From contig NZ_LUAV01000011.1 in NCBI RefSeq assembly GCF_002078505.1, forward strand, positions 62,001 through 126,000: a DNA stretch of 64,000 bases. Reading direction: 5' to 3'. Each line of letters starts with the position of its first letter. Positions within the stretch are counted from its first letter, which is position 1. The position numbers and the translations under genes are program-made. The DNA is from Ensifer aridi. GTDB taxonomy: Bacteria; Pseudomonadota; Alphaproteobacteria; Rhizobiales; Rhizobiaceae. Shown here piece after piece: positions 1 through 9,242 of the stretch. The notes below the pieces were generated by a model that saw nothing but the letters and a program-made list of their open reading frames with translations, did no database searches and was not told the DNA's origin.

Positions 1-300
1 GAAGGATGCGGCCGCGAAAATCGGGTCCGGTACGCACTACCTGATCCGGACCTGCGGCAGTCGCCCGCCGCAGGCAAACAATTATCCCGACAACGTTACC
101 GTATGGTTATTGAGCCCTTAACCAAAGGTGAATTCCGCTTTTTTTCTCTCGCTTCTCAAAAGCGAGCGAGGCCGTGCCTTACGAGCGCAGCCAACGCATC
201 CAAGAGGTTGATTTCTCATCGGGAACTCTTAGGCTGTCATGAGGAGATCGATCCGGCACTCGACCGTGGGCGATGCAAAGATTTGGGGAGCTCGGACAAC
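1..300. other. upstream region of the betaine ABC genes
   Basis: No gene was recognised here. The reading frame upstream of the substrate-binding protein stays open but has no visible ribosome binding site and no protein-like composition. A short stem-loop lies at 148-154 paired with 160-166 (CTCGCTT/AAGCGAG). The first 100 bases may be the tail of a gene outside the window. Confidence 0.4.
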
Positions 301-1299
301 ATGAGAGAACTCCTTGCTTCCTCGGTTCTTGCCGCCGGCATCTGGGCCCTGGCGGCGCCCGCCGGAGCTGCGGAATGCGGCGAGGTCAGCATTGCCGAGA
401 TGAACTGGGCCTCTGCCGGCATTGCGGCACATGTGGACAAGTTCATTCTGGAAAACGGCTATGGTTGCACAGTCACGCTTGTCGCGGGCGATACGATGCC
501 GACCTTCGCTTCGATGAACGAAAGGGCCGAGCCGGACGTGGCGCCGGAACTTTGGATCAACTCCGTGCGAACTTCTTTGAATGAGGCGGTGAACGACGGT
601 CGCCTTATCGAAGGCGCCAAGATCTTGAGCGAGGGCGGTGTCGAAGGCTGGTGGATTCCGAAGTTCATTGCCGACGCGCACCCCGAGATCAGAACGGTCC
701 AGGACGCGTTGAAGCGTCCGGACCTTTTCCCCTCCCCTGAACATCCCCCCAAGGGAGCGGTCCACAATTGTCCCCCCGGCTGGAACTGCCGGATCTCGAC
801 GGCCAATCTCTACAAAGCGCTCGAAGCGGAGAAGGCCGGCTTCGAGCTGATCGACACGGTCTCCGCCGCCGGCCTTGACGGCTCGATCGCCAACGCATTC
901 GAGAAGAAGACCGGTTGGCTCGGCTATTATTGGGCGCCGACCGCCATCCTCGGCAAATATGAGATGGCGCTGTTGTCCTTCGGGGTCGATCACGACCGGG
1001 CGGAATGGGACGCCTGCTCGGCCGTTCCCGACTGCCCGAATCCGAAGGTGAACTCCTATCCCGTGTCCGATGTCTATACGGTGGTGACTAAATCCTTTGC
1101 CGACGAGGCCGGTGTCGCCATGGACTACGTCAAGACGCGCAGTTGGGACAACGCGACGGTCAACAAGGTGCTGGCCTGGATGGACCAGAACCAGGGCACC
1201 AACGAGCACGCGGCACGGTATTTCCTCGAGAACTTCCAGGGTACGTGGACGCAGTGGGTCAGCCCGGAGGTTGCGGAAAAGATCAAGGGCGCTCTCTGA
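301..1299 (+). CDS. glycine betaine/proline betaine-type ABC transporter substrate-binding protein
   Basis: This is a 332-residue periplasmic binding protein of the OpuAC/ProX type, inferred to capture a quaternary amine for import. The start at 301 follows a GGGGAG ribosome site at about 284-289 and opens directly into a signal peptide ending near ECGE. The mature chain is rich in Trp and Tyr (WINS, GWWIPKF, GYYWAPT, WTQW), as expected for the aromatic cage that binds trimethylammonium groups in this family. The ATPase gene lies 213 bp downstream on the same strand. No permease gene lies between them, so the transporter is incomplete as seen. The exact ligand (betaine, choline, carnitine or proline betaine) cannot be read from the sequence. 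Confidence 0.85.
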   Translation: MRELLASSVLAAGIWALAAPAGAAECGEVSIAEMNWASAGIAAHVDKFILENGYGCTVTLVAGDTMPTFASMNERAEPDVAPELWINSVRTSLNEAVNDGRLIEGAKILSEGGVEGWWIPKFIADAHPEIRTVQDALKRPDLFPSPEHPPKGAVHNCPPGWNCRISTANLYKALEAEKAGFELIDTVSAAGLDGSIANAFEKKTGWLGYYWAPTAILGKYEMALLSFGVDHDRAEWDACSAVPDCPNPKVNSYPVSDVYTVVTKSFADEAGVAMDYVKTRSWDNATVNKVLAWMDQNQGTNEHAARYFLENFQGTWTQWVSPEVAEKIKGAL

Positions 1300-1331
1300 T
1301 ATCGGGCCCGAAAGCATGATACTTGCTGAGT

Positions 1332-1358
1332 GCGACGCAGTATCGTCGTCTGCGTCGC
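1332..1358 (+). promoter_or_regulatory. stem-loop between binding protein and ATPase genes
   Basis: A perfect 9-bp stem (GCGACGCAG paired with CTGCGTCGC, 9-nt loop) lies 33 bp after the binding-protein stop codon. No T-run follows it. It could be an mRNA-stabilising or attenuating hairpin that raises binding protein relative to ATPase, a common arrangement in ABC operons. The function is inferred. Confidence 0.45.
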
Positions 1359-1512
1359 AAACAGCACAGCGGACGGCATGTTCCGCTGTCACATTTTTGA
1401 TGCGGGGAGCAGAAGAGCCCACAAACGAACTGCGCGGGGAAAGCGGCAAACGGTTTTCCCCAGACGCAAGCGGCCGAGAGAGGCTCCCAGCCGAGAAGGG
1501 GAAAGGTTGTTC

Positions 1513-2559
1513 ATGGCAAGTCACGCAATCGAGGTGAAGAACCTCTACAAGATCTTCGGCCCCCGTGGCGAGGAGTATGTCGATGTCGTCAAGAACGGCA
1601 TGGGCAAGACCGAGCTCAACGAGAAGCACGGCCACGTGCTCGGCCTGCAGGACATCAACATCTCCATGCCTGGCGGCTGCATCACGGTCGTGATGGGACT
1701 GTCCGGCTCCGGCAAGTCGACGCTGATCCGCCACATCAACCGGCTGATCGATCCGACCGCCGGCGAGGTCCTCTATGACGGCGTGGACGTCTGCAAGATG
1801 AACGAAAGCGATCTTCGCGCGTTCCGCCGCAACAAGACGGCGATGGTGTTCCAGAAATTCGCGCTCCTGCCGCATCGCAACGTCCTCGAAAACACCATCT
1901 ACGGCCTGGAGATCCAGGGTGTGGAGCGGCGCGAAAGTGAAAAGCGCGCGCTCGGCTGGATCGACCGCGTCGGCCTCAAGGGCTTCGAAAAGCACTATCC
2001 GAACCAGCTTTCCGGTGGCATGCAGCAGCGCGTCGGCCTTGCCCGGGCGCTTACCAATGACGCCGAGATCCTCCTGATGGATGAAGCCTATTCGGCGCTC
2101 GACCCGCTGATCCGCGTCGACATGCAATCGGTGCTGCTCGAACTGCAGAAGGAATTGAAGAAGACCGTCGTCTTCATCACGCATGATCTGGACGAGGCCC
2201 TGAGGCTAGGCGACAAGATCGCGATCCTGCGCGACGGCCGCGTCGTGCAGCAAGGGACCGGCCAGGAGATCGTTCTGTCGCCGGCCGACGACTACATCAC
2301 CGCCTTCGTCAAAGAGGTGAACCGGGGACGCGTGATCAACGTCGAAACGATCATGCGGCCACTCTCGGGCAATCCGGAAGGCCTGCCGCTAGCGGCCGGC
2401 ACCGTCCTCGAAGCGGCGGCCCGGACAATGACGGGCGCCCATATCAACGCCGCGCATGTCGTTGACGCCAATGGCCGCCCGATCGGCGCCATCGACCTGC
2501 AGACGATCATCGCCGCCATGGTGACGCCAACCGGCCACGTCGCCCGCAAGGCGGCGTGA
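1513..2559 (+). CDS. quaternary-amine ABC transporter ATP-binding protein (ProV/OpuAA type)
   Basis: This 348-residue ATPase would energise betaine-type uptake. Walker A (GLSGSGKST, residues 62-70), the signature LSGG (166-169) and Walker B (ILLMDE, 186-191) are all present. The long N-terminal insertion before Walker A is typical of ProV/OpuAA. The C-terminal 70 residues resemble one CBS-type regulatory unit, as in osmosensing family members. The start at 1513 was chosen because AAGGGGAAAGG lies just upstream; the frame is open further upstream without support. It follows the binding protein on the same strand and is convergent with the tautomerase gene. No permease is visible in the window. 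Confidence 0.88.
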   Translation: MASHAIEVKNLYKIFGPRGEEYVDVVKNGMGKTELNEKHGHVLGLQDINISMPGGCITVVMGLSGSGKSTLIRHINRLIDPTAGEVLYDGVDVCKMNESDLRAFRRNKTAMVFQKFALLPHRNVLENTIYGLEIQGVERRESEKRALGWIDRVGLKGFEKHYPNQLSGGMQQRVGLARALTNDAEILLMDEAYSALDPLIRVDMQSVLLELQKELKKTVVFITHDLDEALRLGDKIAILRDGRVVQQGTGQEIVLSPADDYITAFVKEVNRGRVINVETIMRPLSGNPEGLPLAAGTVLEAAARTMTGAHINAAHVVDANGRPIGAIDLQTIIAAMVTPTGHVARKAA

Positions 2560-2606
2560 AATTGCGCCCCAGGCGGTAGAAAGGCTCTGGGCGACCCTCT
2601 CCTCGG

Positions 2607-3017
2607 CTACACGGCCGCCTGCAATTTGCCACTGATGAAGCGGAATTCCTGCGTTTTGCCGCCGTAGCCGTAGGCTGCGGCGGAGACCTCATGAACGAGC
2701 ACATAGCTCTCTGGATGCACCTTTCCGAGGAGCAGTTCGAATGCGGCGAAGATCGCCTCGATATAGCGTGCTACTTCCTGCTTCGTATTGGTGCCGTCGA
2801 CGACCTTGATATCGAGCCAGAAACTGTTGGTCTCTTGAGATGCGATCGACTTCCCGCCGGCGAACCAGTGCTGCGGATCGATATAGGTGATGGCGACCGC
2901 CGTGACAGTGGGATCCTTGCGTAAGTGAAGCTGCGTCAGTTCGCTTACGGCCTTAGCGATTTTCGCGGAAATTTCCGGGTCGGATTGGGTGGTAACGAAG
3001 ACGTTGATGATCGGCAT
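2607..3017 (-). CDS. tautomerase family protein
   Basis: This 136-residue protein begins Met-Pro, and removal of Met would expose the catalytic N-terminal proline of the 4-oxalocrotonate tautomerase superfamily. It is about twice the length of the short 4-OT subunit, so it is a longer cis-CaaD/MIF-like form. A good ribosome site (AAGGAGA) precedes the start. It is divergent from the LysR gene at 3124 across a 106-bp AT-rich spacer, which suggests that the LysR protein controls it. The substrate is unknown. Confidence 0.78.
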   Translation of the reverse strand: MPIINVFVTTQSDPEISAKIAKAVSELTQLHLRKDPTVTAVAITYIDPQHWFAGGKSIASQETNSFWLDIKVVDGTNTKQEVARYIEAIFAAFELLLGKVHPESYVLVHEVSAAAYGYGGKTQEFRFISGKLQAAV

Positions 3018-3123
3018 GGGAATCTCCTTCCTTGGTTGATGTCGTTGCCAAGTTCAGCCTGCCATCACTAATTGATCAGAAAAATCGAATTGTTTTGCAT
3101 AAATAATTCCATATTATCGAACC

Positions 3124-3987
3124 ATGAGGATGATCGACCCCGACCTGCTGCGAACCTTCATCGCCTTTGCCGAAAGCGGCTCGCTCGCCCGCGCGGCAGC
3201 GGCGGTCAATCGCTCGCCATCGGCGGTGACGGCGCAAATGCAACGGCTCGAAGCGCTCATCGGCGAGCCTCTCCTCGCGCCGGCGGGGCGGGGACGAGCA
3301 TTGACCCCGCTCGGCGAAGAATTCGTGGACCATGCTCGCCGCATCGTCGAGGCCCATCGCGACGCTTGGCTCAGCCTCAAGGGGGCCCGGGCGGATGGTC
3401 GGATTGCGCTCGGCAGTACTCAGGATTTTGCCGATACGGCGCTTCCCGTCCTCCTGCGCCGGTTTGCCCGGTCCTATCCGCGGGTTCGCCTCGACCTTAG
3501 GATCGGCAGGACGAAGGAGTTGACCTCGGCCTACGAGCAAGGCCAGATCGACATTCTGCTGACGATGCGGCAGGGACCTGCGGCTGACGAACTGCTGGTG
3601 CTGCGAGAGCCGATGCTCTGGTTGTGCTCCGAAGCAGGCCTGGCCTCCGTCGAGCACGAGCTTCCCTTGGCCGTGCTCGACCCGCCCTGCGGCTTTCGCG
3701 CGACCGCCATCGCCGCGCTCGAGGGCGCCGGCCGCGCGTTCCGGATCGCTGCCACGAGCCCGAGTCTCTCCGGGCTGCGCGCTGCTGTCTTAAGCGGTAT
3801 CGCGGTTACGGCGCGCACCGAACGCTTTCTCGGCCCCGGCATAGCGGCGGCGCCGCGGCATCTCGAACTGCCGGCGCTGCCGGCCGCGGAATTCGGCCTG
3901 CGCCTGCGCCCCCAGGCCCACAGCGTGTCCGCCGACCTCGCGGCCCTACTAGCGGATGAACTGCCGCGATTAAGCATAGATACTTGA
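3124..3987 (+). CDS. LysR-family transcriptional regulator
   Basis: The protein has 287 residues. The first 60 form the winged helix-turn-helix typical of LysR (LLRTFIAFAESGSLARAAAA, then a recognition helix with SAVTAQMQRLE), followed by a type-2 periplasmic-binding-like effector domain. Codon 3 is a second possible Met start, and no strong ribosome site separates the two. It is divergent from the tautomerase gene, its likely target. Confidence 0.85.
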   Translation: MRMIDPDLLRTFIAFAESGSLARAAAAVNRSPSAVTAQMQRLEALIGEPLLAPAGRGRALTPLGEEFVDHARRIVEAHRDAWLSLKGARADGRIALGSTQDFADTALPVLLRRFARSYPRVRLDLRIGRTKELTSAYEQGQIDILLTMRQGPAADELLVLREPMLWLCSEAGLASVEHELPLAVLDPPCGFRATAIAALEGAGRAFRIAATSPSLSGLRAAVLSGIAVTARTERFLGPGIAAAPRHLELPALPAAEFGLRLRPQAHSVSADLAALLADELPRLSIDT

Positions 3988-4059
3988 GGCCGCCCAAAGC
4001 CATCGCCGCGAAGCCGGAGGCATGGAGGCGTATTTAGTTTGATTGCCGATTGCAAAGAC

Positions 4060-4075
4060 ATAAAGATATCTTTAT
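4060..4075 (+). promoter_or_regulatory. 16-bp palindrome upstream of bmt, candidate SahR operator
   Basis: ATAAAGATATCTTTAT is a perfect palindrome whose right end is 34 bp before the bmt start. It resembles, from memory, the operator described for SahR, the ArsR-family S-adenosylhomocysteine-responsive repressor of methionine-cycle genes in Proteobacteria. The position is suitable for repression of bmt. No sahR gene is in the window. Confidence 0.55.
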
Positions 4076-4109
4076 ACGTTGCTGCAACTCATTCAGCCGG
4101 GAAAAACTG

Positions 4110-5126
4110 ATGTCCGTTGCCTCCAATGTCCTTTCCGATCTTCTCGCCCAGAAGGGCGTGCTGCTTGCCGACGGTGCCACGGGCACGTCGCTTTTCGCCA
4201 TGGGGCTCGAGGCCGGCGAAGCGCCGGAACTCTGGAACGAGACGAAGCCGGAAAACATCACCAAGCTCCACCAGGACTTCGTCGATGCCGGCGCCGACAT
4301 CATTCTCACCAATTCCTTCGGCGGCACGCGTCATCGTTTGAAGCTGCATCAGGCCGAGGACCGCGTGCATGCGCTCAACAAGTGCGCCGCCGAAATCGCC
4401 CGGGCGGTCGCAGACAAGGCGCCGCGCAAAGTCATCACCGCCGGCTCGGTCGGACCGACCGGCGAATTGCTGATTCCGCTCGGCGCACTCTCCTATGAGG
4501 ATGCCGTATCGGCGTTCGTCGAGCAGATCGAGGGCCTCAAGGCCGGCGGCGCCGAAGTCGCCTGGATCGAAACAATGTCCTCGCCCGACGAGATCCGTGC
4601 AGCAGCCGAAGCCGCCACGAAGGTTGGTCTTCCCTACGTTTATACCGGCTCCTTCGATACCGCCGGCAAGACGATGATGGGGCTGCATCCGAGGGACATT
4701 CACGGGGTTGCTGCCGATATCGGTGACGGTCCGGTCGCCGTCGGTGCCAATTGCGGCGTCGGTGCGTCCGACATCCTCTCCTCCCTCCTTGACATGACCG
4801 CCGCGAGCCCGAATGCGAGCGTCGTCGTCAAAGGCAATTGCGGCATTCCGGAATTCCGCGGGTCCGAGATCCACTATTCCGGCACGCCGCCGCTGATGGC
4901 GGAATATGCGCGGTTGGCGGTCGACGCCGGCGCCAAGATCATCGGAGGCTGCTGCGGCACTTCCTGCAATCACCTCGCCGCAATGCGGCTTGCGCTCGAC
5001 AATCACACGAAGGGCGAGCGCCCGACCCTTGAGGTGATCATCGAAAAGATCGGTCCCTTGCGCAACAAGACGGCAAACGAAGGCCCCGCAGCACCGGTAC
5101 GCGAAAGACGGAGCCGGCGCGCCTAG
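4110..5126 (+). CDS. bmt: homocysteine S-methyltransferase, betaine-type
   Basis: This 338-residue cytosolic zinc enzyme transfers a methyl group, probably from glycine betaine, to homocysteine, giving methionine and dimethylglycine. The family's zinc ligands are visible as Cys215 (GANCG) and Cys281/Cys282 (GGCCGT), and the homocysteine-binding N-terminal block (DGATGTSL) is intact. Sinorhizobium meliloti is known to have a bmt gene for betaine-dependent methionine synthesis, and this gene fits that family in length and motifs. The start at 4110 skips 20 unsupported upstream codons. A palindromic operator candidate lies just upstream. The gene is convergent with the broken acyltransferase gene, 12 bp apart. 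A methyl donor other than betaine (e.g. S-methylmethionine) is possible. Confidence 0.82.
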   Translation: MSVASNVLSDLLAQKGVLLADGATGTSLFAMGLEAGEAPELWNETKPENITKLHQDFVDAGADIILTNSFGGTRHRLKLHQAEDRVHALNKCAAEIARAVADKAPRKVITAGSVGPTGELLIPLGALSYEDAVSAFVEQIEGLKAGGAEVAWIETMSSPDEIRAAAEAATKVGLPYVYTGSFDTAGKTMMGLHPRDIHGVAADIGDGPVAVGANCGVGASDILSSLLDMTAASPNASVVVKGNCGIPEFRGSEIHYSGTPPLMAEYARLAVDAGAKIIGGCCGTSCNHLAAMRLALDNHTKGERPTLEVIIEKIGPLRNKTANEGPAAPVRERRSRRA

Positions 5127-5138
5127 AGGCCCTTTCAT

Positions 5139-6907
5139 CTAAAGGGTGGAAGCATCGAGCGCGCCCGCGGGTTTCATCACGCCGGAGAGGACCTCCTGCT
5201 CGGCCGCGTCGACGAAGGTGCGGTAGAAGTTGAAGGAGAGCCCCATCTGGCGTGAGCCTCCAGCCGAGAAGTGTCCGTAGTCCTCGAAAAGCGCGACGCC
5301 CTTGTCTTCGACCTTGCAGAAGTCTTCGTCGCAAAGATAGTCCATGAAGCTGACCACAGGATAGTCGTCGCCGATATCGGCGATGACCTGGAGCACGTCC
5401 TTGTTGTCGGCGCGAACATCCTTCAGCGACAATTCACATCGCTCGATCGGCTGACCCAAAAGCCTCGCTCTCGCGACGCAGAGGCCGGTATCCCTACCGT
5501 TCTGCGGCGGCGGCGCCACCCAGACCGTCTTGAAACCGTTCGCCTCCAGCCAAGCAAGCGTCGAACGGGAGTCATCGATGAGCGTCTTGATGTCAGCGGG
5601 AACCTCCCGACGCCCGTCGAGAAGCACCGTCTTTTCGTTCAAATACTGGCCGTCGACGAGATGCCGGGCGTAGGAGTCGCCCCAGACCGCATTTCGGGCT
5701 TTGGACTCGTCGCGCATTTGAGGTCGATGACTGCGTCACACTCCTTGGCGAGGCCGACACTCGGTTCGATCAGCCGCGCAAGCTCACGGTTTCGGGATGC
5801 GAATCCGTCGGTGCCATCAAGGCTCAGCCCCGCCACCATCGCGGCTCCGCCAACGGTGAGCGTCAAGGCAAAAACGACCCCACGGGCGACGCGAGCAGGT
5901 TTGCGGAACGGCAGTTCGATGTAGCGCCAGCTCAGATAGGCAAGTACCAGGCATAACCCAAGCAGGAGGATGTAGCCCACGGGCGGAATCTCGTCGATCG
6001 CGCGTAACCGCGCGAAGGCCAAGACCGGCTGGTGCCAGAGATAGAGGCTGTAGCTGATGAGGCCGATCGCCACCAGCGGCCGGGCGCACAACAGCCTGCC
6101 GACAAGCGTATCCGCCCGCCCAAAAGCGAGGACCGACGCGGTCCCAAGCACCACTGGCACCGTCGTCCAGCCGGGATAGAATGCGGATTCGCGGACCAGA
6201 AGATAACTTGCAACAATGGCGAAGAGGCCGAAGCCGGCTGCAAACTCGCGAAAGCCTTTAGAAAGACGGGAATAGTCCTCGCCAGTGAGCGCGAGCATTG
6301 CGCCGACACCGAGTTCCCAAAGCCGGCTCGGCAACAGGTAAAAGTTTGCCGCCGGATCGACGCGGGCGAGAATCTGCGTGGCACCAAAACTGAGGACACA
6401 CCCCGCGACCAACACCTTCAGCACCGTCTCTACCGGATAGCGTCGAAGTGCCAGCAAAAACAACGGAAGCACGATGTAGAACTGTTCCTCGACCGCCAGC
6501 GACCAGGTGTGCAGGAGCGGCATCAATTCACTGCTCGGCGCGAAATAGCCGGTCTCGTTCCAGAACACAAAGTTCGATCCGAACAGATTTATGGCGTAGA
6601 GACTCTTGCCGAAATCATTGAGCTCCTGCGGCAGCATCCACATGACGGCGAAGATCGCCGACACCACGCATACGAAGAACAGCGCCGGCGCCAGCCGGCG
6701 TGCACGGCGCTCATAGAAGGAGACGATGCTGAAACGCCCCTCACGAATTTCGCGGTGAATGATCGACGTGATGAGGAAGCCGCTTACGACAAAGAAGACG
6801 TCGACACCGGCAAATCCGCCCCCGATGAAGTCGAAACCTGCATGGAAAAAGATGACGGGCACGACTGCGATCGCTCGCAGTCCATCGATTTCGGGTCTGT
6901 AATGCAT
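5139..6907 (-). pseudogene. acyltransferase-3/SGNH fusion gene, frameshifted and internally deleted
   Basis: The first part (6907 to about 5700) encodes an OafA/YrhL-type membrane O-acyltransferase with about ten hydrophobic segments and an intact N-terminus (YRPEIDGLRAIAVVPVIFFH). The last part, in another frame (about 5717 to 5139), encodes the SGNH esterase domain, with block I GDSYA and the terminal DYGHFS. The reading frame shifts near 5697-5705. Directly after GDSYARHLVDG the protein jumps to sequence expected much later in an SGNH domain, so an internal segment also seems deleted. Such proteins acylate cell-surface polysaccharide; this copy is probably inactive as a whole, though the membrane half alone could be made. 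Confidence 0.7.
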
Positions 6908-7127
6908 CAGGAACGCCTGTTGGAGGACCGCCCGTTACCACGGCCGCCGCCGACGAGCCACCGCGCCGCCCGGTATATCCACATTTGTGCGAATTCTAAG
7001 GCAGCTTCCGTCCCGTAGGATAGAAATGAAAGCAGTAGCGTCCGCCGCGGAACCCATGTCCGTTGTTGCGCATCGTCGGCGGCTCGCCTATCCGCACAAG
7101 GACATTCAATGTGAGGGAGACGATTCC

Positions 7128-7472
7128 ATGAGTGGGCCAGCCGCCTTTCCGGACCGGGATTCGACCGCCGCCAAGCTTTCGAGCTTCGGCGATACCGATC
7201 AGGCCTTCATCAGGCTGCTGATGGAAAATCCCGAACAGGACGAGAATTTGCTGGAGGGGCTCTACCGCCACCTCGACGTCGCCGCGGAAGCGCGCTTCCT
7301 GAATTCGTTAAAGCTCGAAAAGCTCGGAGAGTGGCTCGGCAACGAGGCGCCGCCCCGCCTGCAGATGAGGTTCATGGAAGCTGCCCGATCCAGCCAGCAT
7401 CCGGCTTACCAGGCCTTCAGGGCTGGGCTGAACAAATCCGGCGGATTGCAGCGCGCCTTCCCGAAGGTCTGA
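7128..7472 (+). CDS. conserved hypothetical protein, 114 aa
   Basis: I do not recognise the family. It is a soluble, acidic, mostly helical protein with no signal peptide or membrane segment. The start at 7128 follows GAGGGAGA. An upstream in-frame ATG at 7026 has weaker support. It is divergent from the acyltransferase pseudogene and convergent with the phosphodiester-glycosidase gene. Confidence 0.6.
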   Translation: MSGPAAFPDRDSTAAKLSSFGDTDQAFIRLLMENPEQDENLLEGLYRHLDVAAEARFLNSLKLEKLGEWLGNEAPPRLQMRFMEAARSSQHPAYQAFRAGLNKSGGLQRAFPKV

Positions 7473-7555
7473 AGGGCCTCAGCCGCCTCACGCGGCCTGC
7501 ATCCCACCGATCTCTCCCCGCCTGACGGGGAGCGATCTATTCTTCGCGCCGCGGT

Positions 7556-8344
7556 TCAGCTCGGAAACCGGGCAACGACGGCGATGATCGGCCCCAGCGG
7601 AAACAGCCGGTCATGCCGGTTGATCTCGGGCGCGTAGAGGCTCGAAATCGTGCCGTCTAGGAAAAGCGCGTTCGGACAGCCGAGCTCGTCGCGAAACAGC
7701 GACGCGAAATCATGGAAGCGCACCGGCCGCTTCGAAACGGCGAAGACCACCTCGCCCGAAGCCGTCACCCCGACGCCGTTGCGGGTTTTCAGGCTGTCGC
7801 TGTCAGGCAGGAAGCGCGGGTGAAGCGCACCGTCGGTGACAAGCATCGGCCCCGACTGCGTCGCGAAGCGCGGCTTGATGCCGGCGGCACGATAAGCCTC
7901 CGCCGCCATGACGCCCGCCTTGCCGTCGCCGACATAGAAGACGCCGTTCGGCAGCATGTGGAAATTGCCCCAGCCCGGATTGGTGTTGAGCGACGCCTGC
8001 TCCGTCCCCTCTTCGACATGCAGGCCGACCGGAGAAAGGTCATCGTGATACATGCCGCCATTCATGGCGAAGACGAGATATTCGCCGCGTTGACGCAGTT
8101 CGAGCGACAGTGCCTTGAAGGATCTGAACGGCACACCCGCCTGATCCTTGTTGTAGAGGCGAATGTCGCTCGCCGCCGGATCGAAGCTGCAGGCGATATA
8201 GGCCTGGCCGAGATGGTTCACGTTACGGCAGGCGGCGAGTGCCGGCTCGGCAAGGCTCGCGGAGAGAATGGCGGCCCCGGCAAGGAGAGAACTGGGAAAC
8301 AGCGGCATGATTCGGAACTCGAGTGGAATCGTCATGGACAGCAT
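7556..8344 (-). CDS. phosphodiester glycosidase (NAGPA-domain) family protein, exported
   Basis: Up to 262 residues; in-frame ATGs at 8344, 8335 and 8308 are all possible and none has a clear ribosome site. A signal peptide (hydrophobic run ending PALA-AC) predicts a periplasmic protein. The body carries conserved blocks of the NAGPA/YigE-like domain: FAMNGGMYHDD, LPNGVFYVGDG, TQSGPMLV, NGVGV and the terminal ALFLDGTISSLY. Bacterial members are thought to cleave sugar phosphodiesters in the envelope; the substrate here is unknown. Confidence 0.72.
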   Translation of the reverse strand: MLSMTIPLEFRIMPLFPSSLLAGAAILSASLAEPALAACRNVNHLGQAYIACSFDPAASDIRLYNKDQAGVPFRSFKALSLELRQRGEYLVFAMNGGMYHDDLSPVGLHVEEGTEQASLNTNPGWGNFHMLPNGVFYVGDGKAGVMAAEAYRAAGIKPRFATQSGPMLVTDGALHPRFLPDSDSLKTRNGVGVTASGEVVFAVSKRPVRFHDFASLFRDELGCPNALFLDGTISSLYAPEINRHDRLFPLGPIIAVVARFPS

Positions 8345-8417
8345 CGCATGGATTGCGGCGGATTAATGCGCGCCCGCAGATGCGTCCGTTTCTCTTTTTC
8401 GACTTCAACGTTGTTCA

Positions 8418-8488
8418 CGGCGCAGACGCGCCGTAGCTGGATTCCTATGATAAGCACAGGAATCCAGCAGCGCCGCGTCTACGGCGCG
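8418..8488. repeat. nested palindromic intergenic repeat
   Basis: The inner arms GCTGGATTCCT (8436-8446) and AGGAATCCAGC (8458-8468) enclose an 11-nt loop. Outer arms GCGCCGTA (8428-8435) and TACGGCGC (8480-8487) extend the structure. It lies between a gene start and the end of the Fe-S protein gene. It resembles short palindromes dispersed in rhizobial genomes, but no second copy is in this window. Confidence 0.65.
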
Positions 8489-8546
8489 AGAAACTCTGAC
8501 CAAAGTGCACAGCGACAGGTGGTTTGCGCAGCGGAACATCGCGCTA

Positions 8547-9242
8547 CTAAAGGCCAAGCGCCGCCATATGGAAACCGATCTGCGCTGGCGGATAGCGATA
8601 GTCTCGCCCCAGCGGGCACATCTCGCGCGAACGACAGCCATCGGCGAGGCAGCCGCTTACCCCGGCATTCGTCCTCAGATGGGCGCGGCAGCCGCCAACA
8701 TCAAATGTGCCGGACGCCAAAGCATCCGCCGGACAGGCGGAGATGCACGGCCTTCCGCAGCTATTACATGCGTGATGGGCCGCCGCCTCGCCCGTCGCCG
8801 GCATCGCGCAACCGAAACCGAGCGCGCCGCGATAGCCGTGCCAGAGGCCGTATGTCGGATGAATAAGAATGCCAAGTGGCGACGGCTTAAGCCCTTCGGC
8901 ACGCATCGCCCATTGCTGGAAAGGCTGCCAGGGCGGATCGGATGGGAAATAGGCCGTGGCGCCCACTGCCTTCGCCACCGGCAGGATCGTCTCCTTCGAC
9001 CAATTATCGAGCGGATCGGCACCGCCGCGATCCCGCTGCCCTTCGCGCCAGCGGCTGAACGGCTCCCACATCGAACCGCCGATATTGCCGATGAGGACGA
9101 CGCTTGCGGCGGGCGGGCCGCTCTTCAGCTTCGGCGCCGCTTCGCCGGGCGCGAATGTGACTGTTCCGCGCAAAAAAAGACCGTGCGGCTTGAGTGCCGC
9201 ACGGAGCGTTTCGACGAGCTTTTCTGTCGGGGGAACCGTCAT
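8547..9242 (-). CDS. 4Fe-4S cluster protein linked to the MttB-family methyltransferase
   Basis: This 231-residue cytosolic protein has one classical ferredoxin motif, Cys159-x2-Cys162-x3-Cys166-x3-Cys170-Pro. A second, irregular cysteine group (Cys185, 198, 203, 209 followed by Pro) could bind another cluster. The N-terminal half has GNIGGSMWEPF and resembles QueG/ferredoxin-like oxidoreductases only loosely. The start at 9242 lies 107 bp after the methyltransferase stop codon, so the two are probably co-transcribed. I infer a role in electron transfer to, or maturation of, the corrinoid system; this is not established. Confidence 0.7.
   Translation of the reverse strand: MTVPPTEKLVETLRAALKPHGLFLRGTVTFAPGEAAPKLKSGPPAASVVLIGNIGGSMWEPFSRWREGQRDRGGADPLDNWSKETILPVAKAVGATAYFPSDPPWQPFQQWAMRAEGLKPSPLGILIHPTYGLWHGYRGALGFGCAMPATGEAAAHHACNSCGRPCISACPADALASGTFDVGGCRAHLRTNAGVSGCLADGCRSREMCPLGRDYRYPPAQIGFHMAALGL

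Noticed and set aside
229..2184. Long minus-strand open frame (651 codons) opposite the betaine transporter genes
   Set aside because: GC-rich shadow of two well-supported plus-strand genes; its sequence is Arg/His/Asp-rich without domains or ribosome site. The same reasoning removes 9194-10966 (+), 16148-17602 (-) and 19367-20980 (-).
8418..8488. CRISPR array
   Set aside because: Single nested palindrome with no regularly spaced repeats; no cas genes anywhere in the window.
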